DNA from: a virus | Virus record (IMG/VR): IMGVR_UViG_3300027985_001318 | Location: 1-64,000 of that record | DNA: 64,000 nucleotides | Strand: one strand, 5' to 3' | Shown: positions 44,776 through 52,449 of the stretch, in pieces | Numbering within the stretch: position 1 is the stretch's first letter | Layout of the letters: every line of letters starts with the position of its first letter | Notes under the pieces: model-generated | What the model saw: only the letters and a program-made list of their open reading frames with translations | What the model was told of the DNA's origin: nothing | Databases searched by the model: none | Translations under genes and position numbers: made by a program

Positions 44776-45069
44776 ATGGAACTGTCAAAAACCACGCTCA
44801 GCACACTACAGTCTTTCTACGGCCGTAAAACTCTGGCCCGGAACGACTACCATCACGCCGTAGATATTGCTTCTTCTATCAAACGGGACTCTAAGTTTCT
44901 CGATCGTTTTGGCGAAAACTTTCGTGAATACCTGTCTCGCTGTCAGGCTTTGAAAATCAGTCCGCTGAGTCGTCAGCGTTACACGACTCTCGCCAAGACG
45001 CTCTATCGCGACAATACCGGTATGCGCGATGAGCTGATCGCGTACTGGAGTGAAGTATTGATTCGTTAG
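44776..45069 (+). CDS. Hypothetical protein (97 aa)
   Basis: ATG at 44776 with GAGGTG upstream; a longer in-frame reading from 44716 would cross the terminator. Basic, helical, many Arg/Tyr (SFYGRKTLARNDYHHAVD). May bind nucleic acid by charge, not by motif. Confidence 0.6.
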   Translation: MELSKTTLSTLQSFYGRKTLARNDYHHAVDIASSIKRDSKFLDRFGENFREYLSRCQALKISPLSRQRYTTLAKTLYRDNTGMRDELIAYWSEVLIR

Positions 45070-45117
45070 TGCAGCCAAGGCTTCTGCGAAGCGTTTTAAG
45101 CGATAGTGGAAAGAAAC

Positions 45118-45148
45118 ATAGGCCGACGCCTCAAAGCGTCGGCCTTAT
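45118..45148 (+). terminator. GC-rich hairpin, probable terminator
   Basis: GGCCGACGC-CTCAAA-GCGTCGGCC stem with TTAT after it; strong stem, weak U-tract. Confidence 0.65.
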
Positions 45149-45225
45149 GTCCCAAAATCGATTTAAAGAGCTTTAAACGAGTTATTTTTATAAATACGTA
45201 ACAGACCAGTATCTTGAGGTGCATT

Positions 45226-45588
45226 ATGGACATATACACTATCCAGATTGGTAAATGGCGAAAAGCTAAAGCCTTGGGTTTTGAGGTCTTGAACATTACG
45301 GTAATGAATGGTGAAAAGCGACTAGCTCCGACGTGGGATTTACTTAGAGCTTGGCAGAAAGGCGAGGTCACAGAAGAAGAGTATCGCACAGAGTATTTTT
45401 GGTTGATGCGAGAAAGCCTTAAAGCTAACCTGGAGTTCTGGCTAGATCTTTCTAAGAAAGAAACTCTAGTACTTGGTTGTTATTGCGCCCCTGGCTTATT
45501 CTGTCATCGTCGCTTGCTCGTAGAAATTTTTACCATGTTCTTTGCTAGTCGTGGAATTATCGCTGAGTACAAAGGGGAGATTGAATGA
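45226..45588 (+). CDS. DUF488-like protein with CYC...CHR motif (120 aa)
   Basis: IQIGKWRKAKALGFEVLNIT at the start and LGCYCAPGLFCHRRLLVEIF near residues 83-105 give the C-x-C-(x)n-CHR signature of the DUF488/DUF4326-type family, found in phages and conflict loci; function unproven. ATG 45226 has GAGGTG upstream; a TTG at 45214 is in frame. The stop overlaps the NADAR start (ATGA), so the two are made together. First gene of a four-gene overlapping cassette. Confidence 0.65.
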   Translation: MDIYTIQIGKWRKAKALGFEVLNITVMNGEKRLAPTWDLLRAWQKGEVTEEEYRTEYFWLMRESLKANLEFWLDLSKKETLVLGCYCAPGLFCHRRLLVEIFTMFFASRGIIAEYKGEIE

Positions 45589-46109
45589 ATCCGAAAGAAG
45601 ATGGTGTTACTCACATCAACGTCTACTCAAAAGCAGCCACAAAACTAGGTTGTTTTCTGTCCAACTTTTATCCGGTTGATCTTGAAATCTCTGGCGAACA
45701 TTATCGCAGTATCGAAGCTTATTGGTATTCGCTTTGGGCTGAGTCGGTAGTAGATGAAAAAACCGCATCAGGCGGAGCTTATCGTAATCTTCAGAGTAAA
45801 GTCAAAGGTTCGTATGGTTATCAGGCAAAGATGCTTGGTAAGAACCTGATGAAATTAGCTTTTGGCGGGGAGATTCCGGAAGGTAGTCTACCGGATACTA
45901 ATTTCCAGAAGAAGATAATCTCGGCGATTCGTCAGAAGCTCTGGAAATATCCGGAATACTTAGAGCTCTTTAAAGAGTCGCGTTTGCCTTTTGCTCACTA
46001 CTACTTTTTCGGTACCGTAGATAACGCAACGGTAGTGGACGCCAATAGACATCCGTGGTTGATTAATGGATTAGAGAATCTTCGATTCGAACTTAAGGAC
46101 CTGAGATGA
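45585..46109 (+). CDS. NADAR (YbiA-like, DUF1768) domain protein (174 aa)
   Basis: LSNFYPVDLEISGEHYRSIEAYWY (split here: SNFYP at 26-30, SIEAYWY at 42-48) is the NADAR entry signature. The end HYYFFGTVDNATVVDANRHP and a final L-x-NLR helix fit the family. Known NADAR proteins act as N-glycosidases on ADP-ribosylated nucleobases or in riboflavin-intermediate breakdown, and some reverse DNA ADP-ribosylation by toxin systems. Here a counter-defence role is attractive but unproven. Overlaps both neighbours by 4 nt. Confidence 0.8.
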   Translation: MNPKEDGVTHINVYSKAATKLGCFLSNFYPVDLEISGEHYRSIEAYWYSLWAESVVDEKTASGGAYRNLQSKVKGSYGYQAKMLGKNLMKLAFGGEIPEGSLPDTNFQKKIISAIRQKLWKYPEYLELFKESRLPFAHYYFFGTVDNATVVDANRHPWLINGLENLRFELKDLR

Positions 46110-46291
46110 AAGTAGCTTTAGTCGGTAGTTCACTATGTTTTGAAATGGCCCGTGAATTGGCCAGTAAAGGTATCGAAGTCGAAGTGGTTAGTAAGATACC
46201 GACTGAGGTAAGTATCAACGAGTCCCCAGTTAGTAAGTTTAAGCCACAGCATGAATATAATCGTGTTCCCCCACGTAAACTTTCTAAGTGA
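46106..46291 (+). CDS. Small Rossmann-like peptide (61 aa)
   Basis: MKVALVGSSLCFEMARELASKGIEVEVV (given in parts: VALVGSSLC, ARELASKG, IEVEVV) is a beta-alpha-beta unit with a short Gly/Ser loop, like the first third of a nucleotide-binding Rossmann fold. The rest is a basic tail ending PPRKLSK. Too short to be an enzyme alone. ATGA overlap upstream and a 4-nt overlap with a possible GTG start downstream argue that it is a real coupled gene. Confidence 0.6.
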   Translation: MKVALVGSSLCFEMARELASKGIEVEVVSKIPTEVSINESPVSKFKPQHEYNRVPPRKLSK

Positions 46292-46302
46292 GTGATTCTG
46301 CA

Positions 46303-47046
46303 ATGATTGAAAGAGTTGAGATAGGGAGTGTTTATCTTTCTAGTTCCGGGATCAAATTCCGTGTAGATGACGTTAGAAAGCATGGTCAGGATTGTAGTCT
46401 GGCTATGGTCTGTTATACAAACCTGGAGCCCACTAAAGATTCGCCTACTGGAACCGGTTGGGTAATTAGTGAGTCGTTATTTCTTAAGTTGTTTGATGAG
46501 TGTTCTGAACCTGAACGAGTTGTCTTCTTGGACTTCGACGGGGTCTTCACTATTACCTCAGATGGTGTTTTCTGTAAAGATTACGTTAATCGTCGAGCTA
46601 TTAGTCTACTTAACTCAGTTTTCGAGAAAACTAAAGCCAAGATCGTAGTAAGTAGTTCTTGGCGAGTTGGCGAAGATCGCGTAAGGTTGAATGCCTATTT
46701 AGATCTGGCTGGAATTCGAGGTAAATTACACTTGGATTTTAAGACGACGAGCAAAGGAAGTGGTTTTCGTGGCGAACAGGTCAAGGAGTGGCTTTCGAGA
46801 CATCCTGAGGTCGAGCAATACGCCATTGTTGATGACGAAACAGATTTCTTCGACGATCAATTAAAGAACCTTGTTCATGTCGATATGTACGAAGGTTTTG
46901 GTGGTAGGGATTGCGCTCGGCTACTGTCGGTATTTGGTTTGGCTGTAGATAAGGATTCGCTACGTCCTTTTAAGACTAGGGGCGTTGGTGGCGACCTTAA
47001 GCCGTACTATGACGAATATTTGGAAAGTTTAGAAAAGGGCGGTTAG
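46303..47046 (+). CDS. HAD phosphatase of RNA-repair type with DUF1653-like N-domain (247 aa)
   Basis: Residues 1-65 (IGSVYLSSSGIKFRVDDVRK) look like the small DUF1653 beta-barrel. From 72 on is a HAD domain: VFLDFDGVF (Asp77, Asp79), SSSWR (117-121), the RGEQVKEWL helix and IVDDETDFF (Asp177, Asp178). This set matches the HAD family attached to multi-domain RNA repair proteins, where it could remove 2'- or 3'-phosphates. A GTG at 46288 is an alternative start. Last gene of the cassette with the NADAR and CYC/CHR proteins. Confidence 0.7.
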   Translation: MIERVEIGSVYLSSSGIKFRVDDVRKHGQDCSLAMVCYTNLEPTKDSPTGTGWVISESLFLKLFDECSEPERVVFLDFDGVFTITSDGVFCKDYVNRRAISLLNSVFEKTKAKIVVSSSWRVGEDRVRLNAYLDLAGIRGKLHLDFKTTSKGSGFRGEQVKEWLSRHPEVEQYAIVDDETDFFDDQLKNLVHVDMYEGFGGRDCARLLSVFGLAVDKDSLRPFKTRGVGGDLKPYYDEYLESLEKGG

Positions 47047-47109
47047 TCCTTTTCTTTTTTAGGTTTTGTTACCACCAATTGATTTATTCGCCTAAAGCTG
47101 AAAGCAAAG

Positions 47110-47143
47110 GATTCGTTGGAGAGAAATTGAATCCCAACGAATC
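47110..47143 (+). promoter_or_regulatory. Inverted repeat just upstream of promoter motif
   Basis: GATTCGTTGG (47110-47119) pairs with CCAACGAATC (47134-47143). It abuts and overlaps the promoter motif by a few bases, so it could be an operator or the 3' hairpin of the upstream unit. No U-tract. Confidence 0.5.
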
Positions 47144-47160
47144 TCAGACCTATATGTCTA
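47140..47160 (+). promoter_or_regulatory. AATCTCAGACCTATATG promoter motif
   Basis: The 17-nt string AATCTCAGACCTATATG is identical to the one at 58962. It lies 71 nt before the ATG at 47227 and 22 nt before a leader hairpin. Confidence 0.65.
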
Positions 47161-47177
47161 AAGTGGTAATAGAGAAA

Positions 47178-47196
47178 AGAATGGATGGTCCATTCT
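47178..47196 (+). promoter_or_regulatory. Leader stem-loop, TGG loop
   Basis: AGAATGGA-TGG-TCCATTCT, a perfect 8-bp stem, possibly extended by AGAG/CTCT. The hairpin at 58997 has the same loop with different, compensated stem bases. Confidence 0.65.
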
Positions 47197-47226
47197 CTCT
47201 AGCCAATACACTTAGAGAGGTGAGCT

Positions 47227-47478
47227 ATGAATTGGGTAAATATCGATAAGGCCGAAGGCCTGGCTTTGCTGCAAGCTAACGGTTACTGGCTGAAGGGTAC
47301 TTCAGCCAAGCCGCTGAAACGTCTGGAAGGGACCAAGAAAGTGGTCTGGTTTCAGCCGCAGCGGAAGCTGGTGGTCTTGATTGACCATCACCTACCGATC
47401 GGTCATAATGGCCACAACAAGGTTTTGTTGGAGAATTGCAGTTCTCCGGTGTGGGAAGAAATTCAACTGGAGGTTTAA
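47227..47478 (+). CDS. Hypothetical small protein (83 aa)
   Basis: Beta-rich (KVVWFQPQRKLVVLIDHH). GAGAGGTGAG gives a strong ribosome site. First of three small genes behind the promoter at 47140; spacing to the next is 1 nt. No family recognised. Confidence 0.6.
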   Translation: MNWVNIDKAEGLALLQANGYWLKGTSAKPLKRLEGTKKVVWFQPQRKLVVLIDHHLPIGHNGHNKVLLENCSSPVWEEIQLEV

Positions 47479-47479
47479 T

Positions 47480-47647
47480 ATGGAAAACGAAGAAAAGCGA
47501 ACAGCGGCGCAAAGCCGTAATGAGGAGATGGTTTCCATCTCCTACGACGCTGGCAAAAAGGCCGGTGAAGTCGAGTCCTTTAACAAAGGTTTCGTGACAG
47601 GTATTCTGTTCACCTGTCTGATAGGTTGGCTCTTCAAAGGGAAGTAA
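47480..47647 (+). CDS. Small tail-anchored-type membrane protein (55 aa)
   Basis: ATG 47480 follows CTGGAGG. Charged N-terminus, a glycine-patterned middle (YDAGKKAGEVESFNKG) and a C-terminal helix GFVTGILFTCLIGWLF ending KGK. A longer in-frame reading from 47381 would sit inside the previous gene and is rejected. Confidence 0.6.
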   Translation: MENEEKRTAAQSRNEEMVSISYDAGKKAGEVESFNKGFVTGILFTCLIGWLFKGK

Positions 47648-47650
47648 CGG

Positions 47651-47899
47651 ATGGCCGTAAAGAAAACATACCAGGGAAAGAAATACAAACTTTCCTTGGT
47701 TGAATATCCGAAGACTCGTCGTTATGAGATCCACGGGTTCGATAACGAGGACGGAGTCTGGATCTGCAATACTAAGACCAAACTCCGGACTTATGACTAT
47801 TACGCAGCCAACGAACAGTTCATGTCGGAAGTTCGTGAACTGGAGCGTGATGGCGTAGAGTTCTCCGAGGTCTATCTCGGCGGACATAACTGGCTGTAA
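47651..47899 (+). CDS. Hypothetical small protein (82 aa)
   Basis: Lys/Tyr-rich beta-type protein (KKTYQGKKYKLSLVEYPKTR). ATG 3 nt after the previous stop. Last gene of the unit, followed by a terminator. No motif. Confidence 0.6.
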   Translation: MAVKKTYQGKKYKLSLVEYPKTRRYEIHGFDNEDGVWICNTKTKLRTYDYYAANEQFMSEVRELERDGVEFSEVYLGGHNWL

Positions 47900-47901
47900 G
47901 T

Positions 47902-47932
47902 AGAGGGAGGCTTACGCCTCCCTCTGTTTTTA
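47902..47932 (+). terminator. Rho-independent terminator
   Basis: AGAGGGAGGC-TTAC-GCCTCCCTCT stem followed by GTTTTTATT. Confidence 0.85.
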
Positions 47933-47952
47933 TTCTCTCAAGGAGCAATGAA

Positions 47953-48375
47953 ATGACTTTTACTGAAATCCTGTCTCTGATCAACGCAAACGCGCTTAGC
48001 GCCGATAAACAAAATAATACCGTACCTGAACGGGCGATAGTTTACGCCGTGGAGCGTAAACTGGTGTCCGATCTCACCGGCAATGTTCTCATCAGCGCCA
48101 ATGATAAAATGGTAAGAAATGCGATGCGTGGGATTTCATTGGAAGATATAGTGCTCTTCCAGGAAGTAGATTCCTTTGTCATGCGCCTTTTCAGAATGGT
48201 CGATGAGCTGGCTACTGCGGAGGAAGAGGTCGCAAAGGCCATGGCTGAACCTGAGCCGGACAAGAAGTTGGTAGCTGAGCATGATCGCCGAGCGATGAGT
48301 CGGCGTAGCTCAATTAAAGATCTGATTGGACTCATTAACGGCGAAGTTCATAGCTTCGCAAAAAATAAAAGCTGA
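47953..48375 (+). CDS. Hypothetical helical protein (140 aa)
   Basis: Unrecognised, helical, with an acidic Glu/Ala segment (ATAEEEVAKAMAEPEPDKK). CAAGGAG gives a good ribosome site. Convergent with the tail tube gene; the two share the terminator at 48401. Confidence 0.6.
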   Translation: MTFTEILSLINANALSADKQNNTVPERAIVYAVERKLVSDLTGNVLISANDKMVRNAMRGISLEDIVLFQEVDSFVMRLFRMVDELATAEEEVAKAMAEPEPDKKLVAEHDRRAMSRRSSIKDLIGLINGEVHSFAKNKS

Positions 48376-48400
48376 GCCGGACCAGTGCCGAGTAAGCGTA

Positions 48401-48430
48401 AAAAAGGAGGGCTTTCGCCCTCCTTTTTTT
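48401..48430. terminator. Bidirectional terminator
   Basis: AAAAAGGAGGGC-TTTC-GCCCTCCTTTTT, fully symmetric, between converging genes ending at 48375 and 48435. Confidence 0.9.
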
Positions 48431-48434
48431 TTGC

Positions 48435-49301
48435 TTACAGCTTCAGGAAGGAGCTGTTGGCTTCCTCGATCTGCTCGGCATAACCGTTACCGTGCTGAAC
48501 ATCAGCATCGATACTATCGGCGAATGCCGGGGCCAGGTTCGGGTTAACGCCAGACATGTTCAGTGAATCGAGCACGGTCTGGGCGTAATTACGAACACCG
48601 TAACCGTACTGAGTGATGGCGGAGAAAGTCACGGAGACTTCTACGTTCTCACCACCGGCGGAGATGTCACGAGAACCTTCGATCGGACCGGAGGTGTTCG
48701 GCATCATGTTGGTGCACAGCCAGGCTTCAACAACTTCCCGGTGCGTCACGTCCGGTTCGATGAACAGAACGGTCATGCCGGTGTATTGCGGAGTGGGGTT
48801 GATCTTCTTGGTCAGGCCACGAGTGACGACCATGGGGATCTTGTTGGTCGGATCACCCAGAAGGTTGAGGATCCAACCTTCCATGGTGTTCTTGACCGGC
48901 TTACCGCGCTTTTCTGGCCAGGTAAAGGCAGGTTCGGAACGTTCACGAGTAACGTTCCCGACGTCTTGTTGCATTTCACCGGCGCCGTTCAGCGTGGTTT
49001 CCACCCACTCAACGTTCAGGGTACTACGCAGACCTTCGATCCGAGTAGCGTGACGTTCGACCAGAGCCTTCAGGGCGTCTACCCACAAGGTGGGATCCGG
49101 CAGATCCTGGAAGCCCTCGGGAGCTTGCAACAGAATTGCGATGAGGTTCTTGCGAACGTAGTTTTGGTTACCGGCCAGGTTGTTCAGATCGGGCATATAG
49201 CCCTGCTGGCCACCGTCGATGATATTGGCTGCTGTTGCAAAACGATCGACTTGCATCCCACGCTTGGGATCCAGCACCAACTTAGTTACTGCACTAGCCA
49301 T
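48435..49301 (-). CDS. Tail tube protein (288 aa)
   Basis: Directly downstream of the sheath gene and overlapping its stop by 8 nt, the usual sheath-tube arrangement of myoviruses. Beta-rich with a GGENVEVSVTFSAITQYG strand pair and a helical C-terminus, as for the tube protein of phiKZ-like phages. It forms the rigid inner tube through which DNA and virion proteins pass. Third codon positions favour C and G more than the genome norm, fitting a high copy number. Minus-strand unit ends at a bidirectional terminator. Confidence 0.8.
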   Translation of the reverse strand: MASAVTKLVLDPKRGMQVDRFATAANIIDGGQQGYMPDLNNLAGNQNYVRKNLIAILLQAPEGFQDLPDPTLWVDALKALVERHATRIEGLRSTLNVEWVETTLNGAGEMQQDVGNVTRERSEPAFTWPEKRGKPVKNTMEGWILNLLGDPTNKIPMVVTRGLTKKINPTPQYTGMTVLFIEPDVTHREVVEAWLCTNMMPNTSGPIEGSRDISAGGENVEVSVTFSAITQYGYGVRNYAQTVLDSLNMSGVNPNLAPAFADSIDADVQHGNGYAEQIEEANSSFLKL

Positions 49302-51354
49302 TGATCAGATCCTCCATCCGATGCGCTTCAACAGTGAAGGACGAGGCCGTCTGCATGTTGTTCGCATACATGTGAATGGTTGCGTGGTTGGAGTACCCGC
49401 GCTGTTCATCCTGGGTAGTGTAGTAGGTTTCCGGAACGATCTGCACGCGGTTGTCGAAACGACCGGTGGTGTTCTCGGTAATCGTCTGATCCGACCGCTG
49501 ACGATATTGTTCGCGAGTCAGGTCGGTACGACCCACCAGGGTACGCCAGGTACGGAAGCAAACCTTTTGGCACTCTACGGCGATCATGACGTTCAACAGA
49601 CTGTTCAGTACTGAGGTGTCGTCGTCGTAGACGGTTTGCATGGCCGGGATGAAGAAAGAACGAGTAGAATAGGACTGAGCCCAGATCAACCCGTTATCCC
49701 AGTCACGGTTACGTACACTGGATTCCTTGAACGTACAGTTCAGGTCACGCAGCATAGTAACGTGGTTGTTTGGATCTACGTCGGGAGCGTATGCGCCGCG
49801 CAGAATACCATCACCGGCACCAGCGTAACGCGACAGCATGGCGGCGATTTCGATGGTCATCGGAACCAGTTTCTTCCACGCGGAGTTGATCAGCTTACCA
49901 GCATGACCGACGATGGCGATACGAGTAACGCCAGTACCGTACAGGACAGATTCCGGTGACAGCTCTGCTGCGGTACGCAACATAACAGCCATAGAGGACT
50001 CGGTTACTGCGTCATTGATCGACAGTGCCACGTCCTGGGTAGAAACGGCAACCCAGAGGTCCTTACGTACAGCGGTAACACCCATCAACGCCCGCTTGGT
50101 TTCGGCATCGAAACCGGTGTCGTAGATAACGCTCTGCGGGAACACAGCGACGTCCTTGAACTTATTGGTGAGATCACCGTAGTTCAGGAACTCGTTACGA
50201 CACATCTCGTTATAAGCTGTGTCGCCCATGGTACCATCAGCACCGCCACCGGCGTAGAAGGTGGAATTCTCGGTAAAGCTCAGGCCACCAGACAGAACAT
50301 CTGCCACCGCAAAGGTGTGGTAGGGACGACCATCGATGTCCACTGCGGTCAGCAGGTTCATCAGGTACTCGCCACCATCGACCAGATCGGGATTGGCCTT
50401 CTGTTCTTCAGCGTAGATCAGACCCAGGACTTCAGCGATTTGGTCATGGTAGAAGTGCGCGGCACCGAAGGGTGCATATACCGGAGCCAGGCCAGTGGTG
50501 GGATCGTCATCAACGTAGTTGGCGTCGAAGGCTTCATCGATGAAGTACTCGGTACTGGTACGGTCATCGAAAGAACCGGGCTTCAGACTGAAGTTGATGT
50601 AACGAGCACTGTAGATGGTCTCGGTTACGTTCGGGGTGGAACGAGCGTTGGGACGCTCCACCAGCTGCATCCGGTACACGAAAGCGTTGATGGCGTTAAC
50701 CAGACGTTCGTCTTGCGGAGTAGCGGAATCGGTGGTCGGCGACCACATACGCAGCCCTACGTTGTCACCGAACTTACCGAAGTCGTTCAGTTCACCGTCA
50801 AAGAACGGGTAGAGCGTGGACTGGGTGCCCAGGTCAGCATCGGTTTGGGTACCGATCTTGGATTGAGCTGCCCCAATGGCGTGGGTGGGGGCGTTGTCGT
50901 AGACGAACTTGGCCAGGTAACCATCGATGGTAGAACCGGTGTCGATAGCTTGGCCGTTAGCGTCCAGAACCAGATCACCGGAAGCATTGCGCTGGTATAC
51001 CGGCAGTTTGGTTTTCAGCAGATCCAGGTAAATGCTTACACGAGACTTTTTGGCATCGGCGGGGATCAGACGTTGGTAAACGGTCTGGTTAGCTTCGGCC
51101 GCAAAAACCTCGACCATGAACGGAGTAGCATGGGTAGCGTACTCGCTCCGGTAATTGAAAGACTCAGCTCCGTAAATGCCAGTAGCATCAGCCGGATTCA
51201 GAAAAGTTGCCTTATCAGAACCACGTTGAGCAAAGAACATTACGTGAGGAGTATGAATCGGAAGTGTCTCAACTCCCGGGTCCACCCTGCGTGCTGAAGA
51301 GTCTTTGATACCCTCCAATTTAAACTGCGGGGCGGCGTTCAAGAATTCTGACAT
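49294..51354 (-). CDS. Contractile tail sheath protein (686 aa)
   Basis: Start MSEFLNAAPQFKLEGIKDSS, followed by a SYRSEYATHATPFMVEVFAA-type region and VYQRLIPADAKKSRV, the typical N-terminal sheath pattern of jumbo myoviruses. The C-terminal third holds conserved sheath parts: LWVAVSTQDVALSINDAV, NDCTF/RNRDWDNGLIWAQS-like and VCFRTWRTLVGRTDLT. The latter lies in the domain that links neighbouring subunits and contacts the tube. AAGGAG precedes the minus ATG. First gene of the sheath-tube operon, C/G-biased codons. Confidence 0.85.
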   Translation of the reverse strand: MSEFLNAAPQFKLEGIKDSSARRVDPGVETLPIHTPHVMFFAQRGSDKATFLNPADATGIYGAESFNYRSEYATHATPFMVEVFAAEANQTVYQRLIPADAKKSRVSIYLDLLKTKLPVYQRNASGDLVLDANGQAIDTGSTIDGYLAKFVYDNAPTHAIGAAQSKIGTQTDADLGTQSTLYPFFDGELNDFGKFGDNVGLRMWSPTTDSATPQDERLVNAINAFVYRMQLVERPNARSTPNVTETIYSARYINFSLKPGSFDDRTSTEYFIDEAFDANYVDDDPTTGLAPVYAPFGAAHFYHDQIAEVLGLIYAEEQKANPDLVDGGEYLMNLLTAVDIDGRPYHTFAVADVLSGGLSFTENSTFYAGGGADGTMGDTAYNEMCRNEFLNYGDLTNKFKDVAVFPQSVIYDTGFDAETKRALMGVTAVRKDLWVAVSTQDVALSINDAVTESSMAVMLRTAAELSPESVLYGTGVTRIAIVGHAGKLINSAWKKLVPMTIEIAAMLSRYAGAGDGILRGAYAPDVDPNNHVTMLRDLNCTFKESSVRNRDWDNGLIWAQSYSTRSFFIPAMQTVYDDDTSVLNSLLNVMIAVECQKVCFRTWRTLVGRTDLTREQYRQRSDQTITENTTGRFDNRVQIVPETYYTTQDEQRGYSNHATIHMYANNMQTASSFTVEAHRMEDLING

Positions 51355-51442
51355 CTTGATCTCCTTGGCAATTATACTTTAGTCGACTAAATCGTATGGC
51401 AATGTAGCATCCTAAAAAGAAACCACACTTCATAGTGATAGC

Positions 51443-51459
51443 CAGTTTCTATAGTGGAT
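51443..51459 (+). promoter_or_regulatory. CAGTTTCTATAG promoter-like site
   Basis: CAGTTTCTATAGTGGAT resembles CAGTCCCTATACTTTAG at 8262. It sits about 45 nt before the ATG at 51504, in the divergent gap between sheath and the terL operon. Confidence 0.35.
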
Positions 51460-51503
51460 GTGTATTTTTTAACGTTCTTTATTAAAGAAAGAGGTCTATA
51501 GCA

Positions 51504-52430
51504 ATGTTTAAAACCCCTTATGAAACCACAGTGGCTCGCCACTCCGCAATGAACTCTATCACGTCAAGTCTGGCGGTTGCTTTTTCCAACCAAGAACTAG
51601 GTTATGCTGGTATCTCAGGCAACGTTCTGGTTTTGACTGGTTTGAAAAACAGTGCCGTCCGTGTTCCTCCTTTTACTCATCCGGTTGTTTTTGAAGATGC
51701 TTACAAAAATAAGCAGATCGCCATCGATGCGCGTAGCTGTGTGGCGGTACGTAATAATGGTGGTGAGGTGATCAATCCGCGCAATCTTCCAGAGTTCGCT
51801 TTGCTGGCTTATCGAGCCGTTACGCAGAAATGCTGGATGGCTGGCAACTACAATGACATCAAAAACATTTCTCCGATTATTGGCGGTATCTACAGTCGCT
51901 GGATTTCCGAAACCATCACCCGGCAATTCCAGCTGGCCCCGGACGTGCAATTGAAGCTGGCGATTCTTTCTGCTTTCTTCTATATCTGTCAGTTCATTCC
52001 CAAAGACGCGTTCGATCCCAAGGAGGACCTGAAGCACGCCGCCCAAGTGGCTCGTTACACTGGGGTGTCTGTAGACTTCGCGAAGAACTCACTGGAAGGC
52101 ATTGGCCATATTGAAGATCTGAAGGAATTCTCAGACCTGGTTCGTTCTCTGAAGCTTTCAGTTCGCCTGGATAAATTCGACCACGCCATCATGCTCACCA
52201 TACTGACCAATTATTGGCTCAGTAATCGTGATCGTGAAATGGTTGCTGTGGCACTCGAGTACCCGCCGACCTTTGTAACTTTGGTTTATCAGGCCATTGC
52301 CGAGCGCGGATATCAGAAAACCAGACTCGCTGATCTGATCCTGCGTAACTTCGACAAAGGCGATAACCTGAAGCAGTTGGCTATGAATTTCAAACAGCTG
52401 GTAAATGTCTGGAAAGAATCTCAGCTGTAG
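51504..52430 (+). CDS. Virion structural protein (308 aa)
   Basis: Unrecognised by domain, mostly helical C-terminal half. AAAGAGGTC precedes the ATG. First gene of a plus operon that runs to terL, opposite the sheath gene; in phiKZ the genes between terL and sheath encode virion proteins, and I infer the same here. Confidence 0.65.
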   Translation: MFKTPYETTVARHSAMNSITSSLAVAFSNQELGYAGISGNVLVLTGLKNSAVRVPPFTHPVVFEDAYKNKQIAIDARSCVAVRNNGGEVINPRNLPEFALLAYRAVTQKCWMAGNYNDIKNISPIIGGIYSRWISETITRQFQLAPDVQLKLAILSAFFYICQFIPKDAFDPKEDLKHAAQVARYTGVSVDFAKNSLEGIGHIEDLKEFSDLVRSLKLSVRLDKFDHAIMLTILTNYWLSNRDREMVAVALEYPPTFVTLVYQAIAERGYQKTRLADLILRNFDKGDNLKQLAMNFKQLVNVWKESQL

Positions 52431-52449
52431 TACTTAACGGGAGTTTAAC

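Noticed and set aside
45162-45177. TTTAAAGAGCTTTAAA as an operator
   Set aside because: AT-rich near-palindrome of this size is expected by chance; not repeated elsewhere in the window.
50317-51297. 326-codon plus frame opposite the sheath gene
   Set aside because: Antisense of a clear, codon-biased sheath gene; Val/Gly-rich composition is the mirror of the sheath codons.
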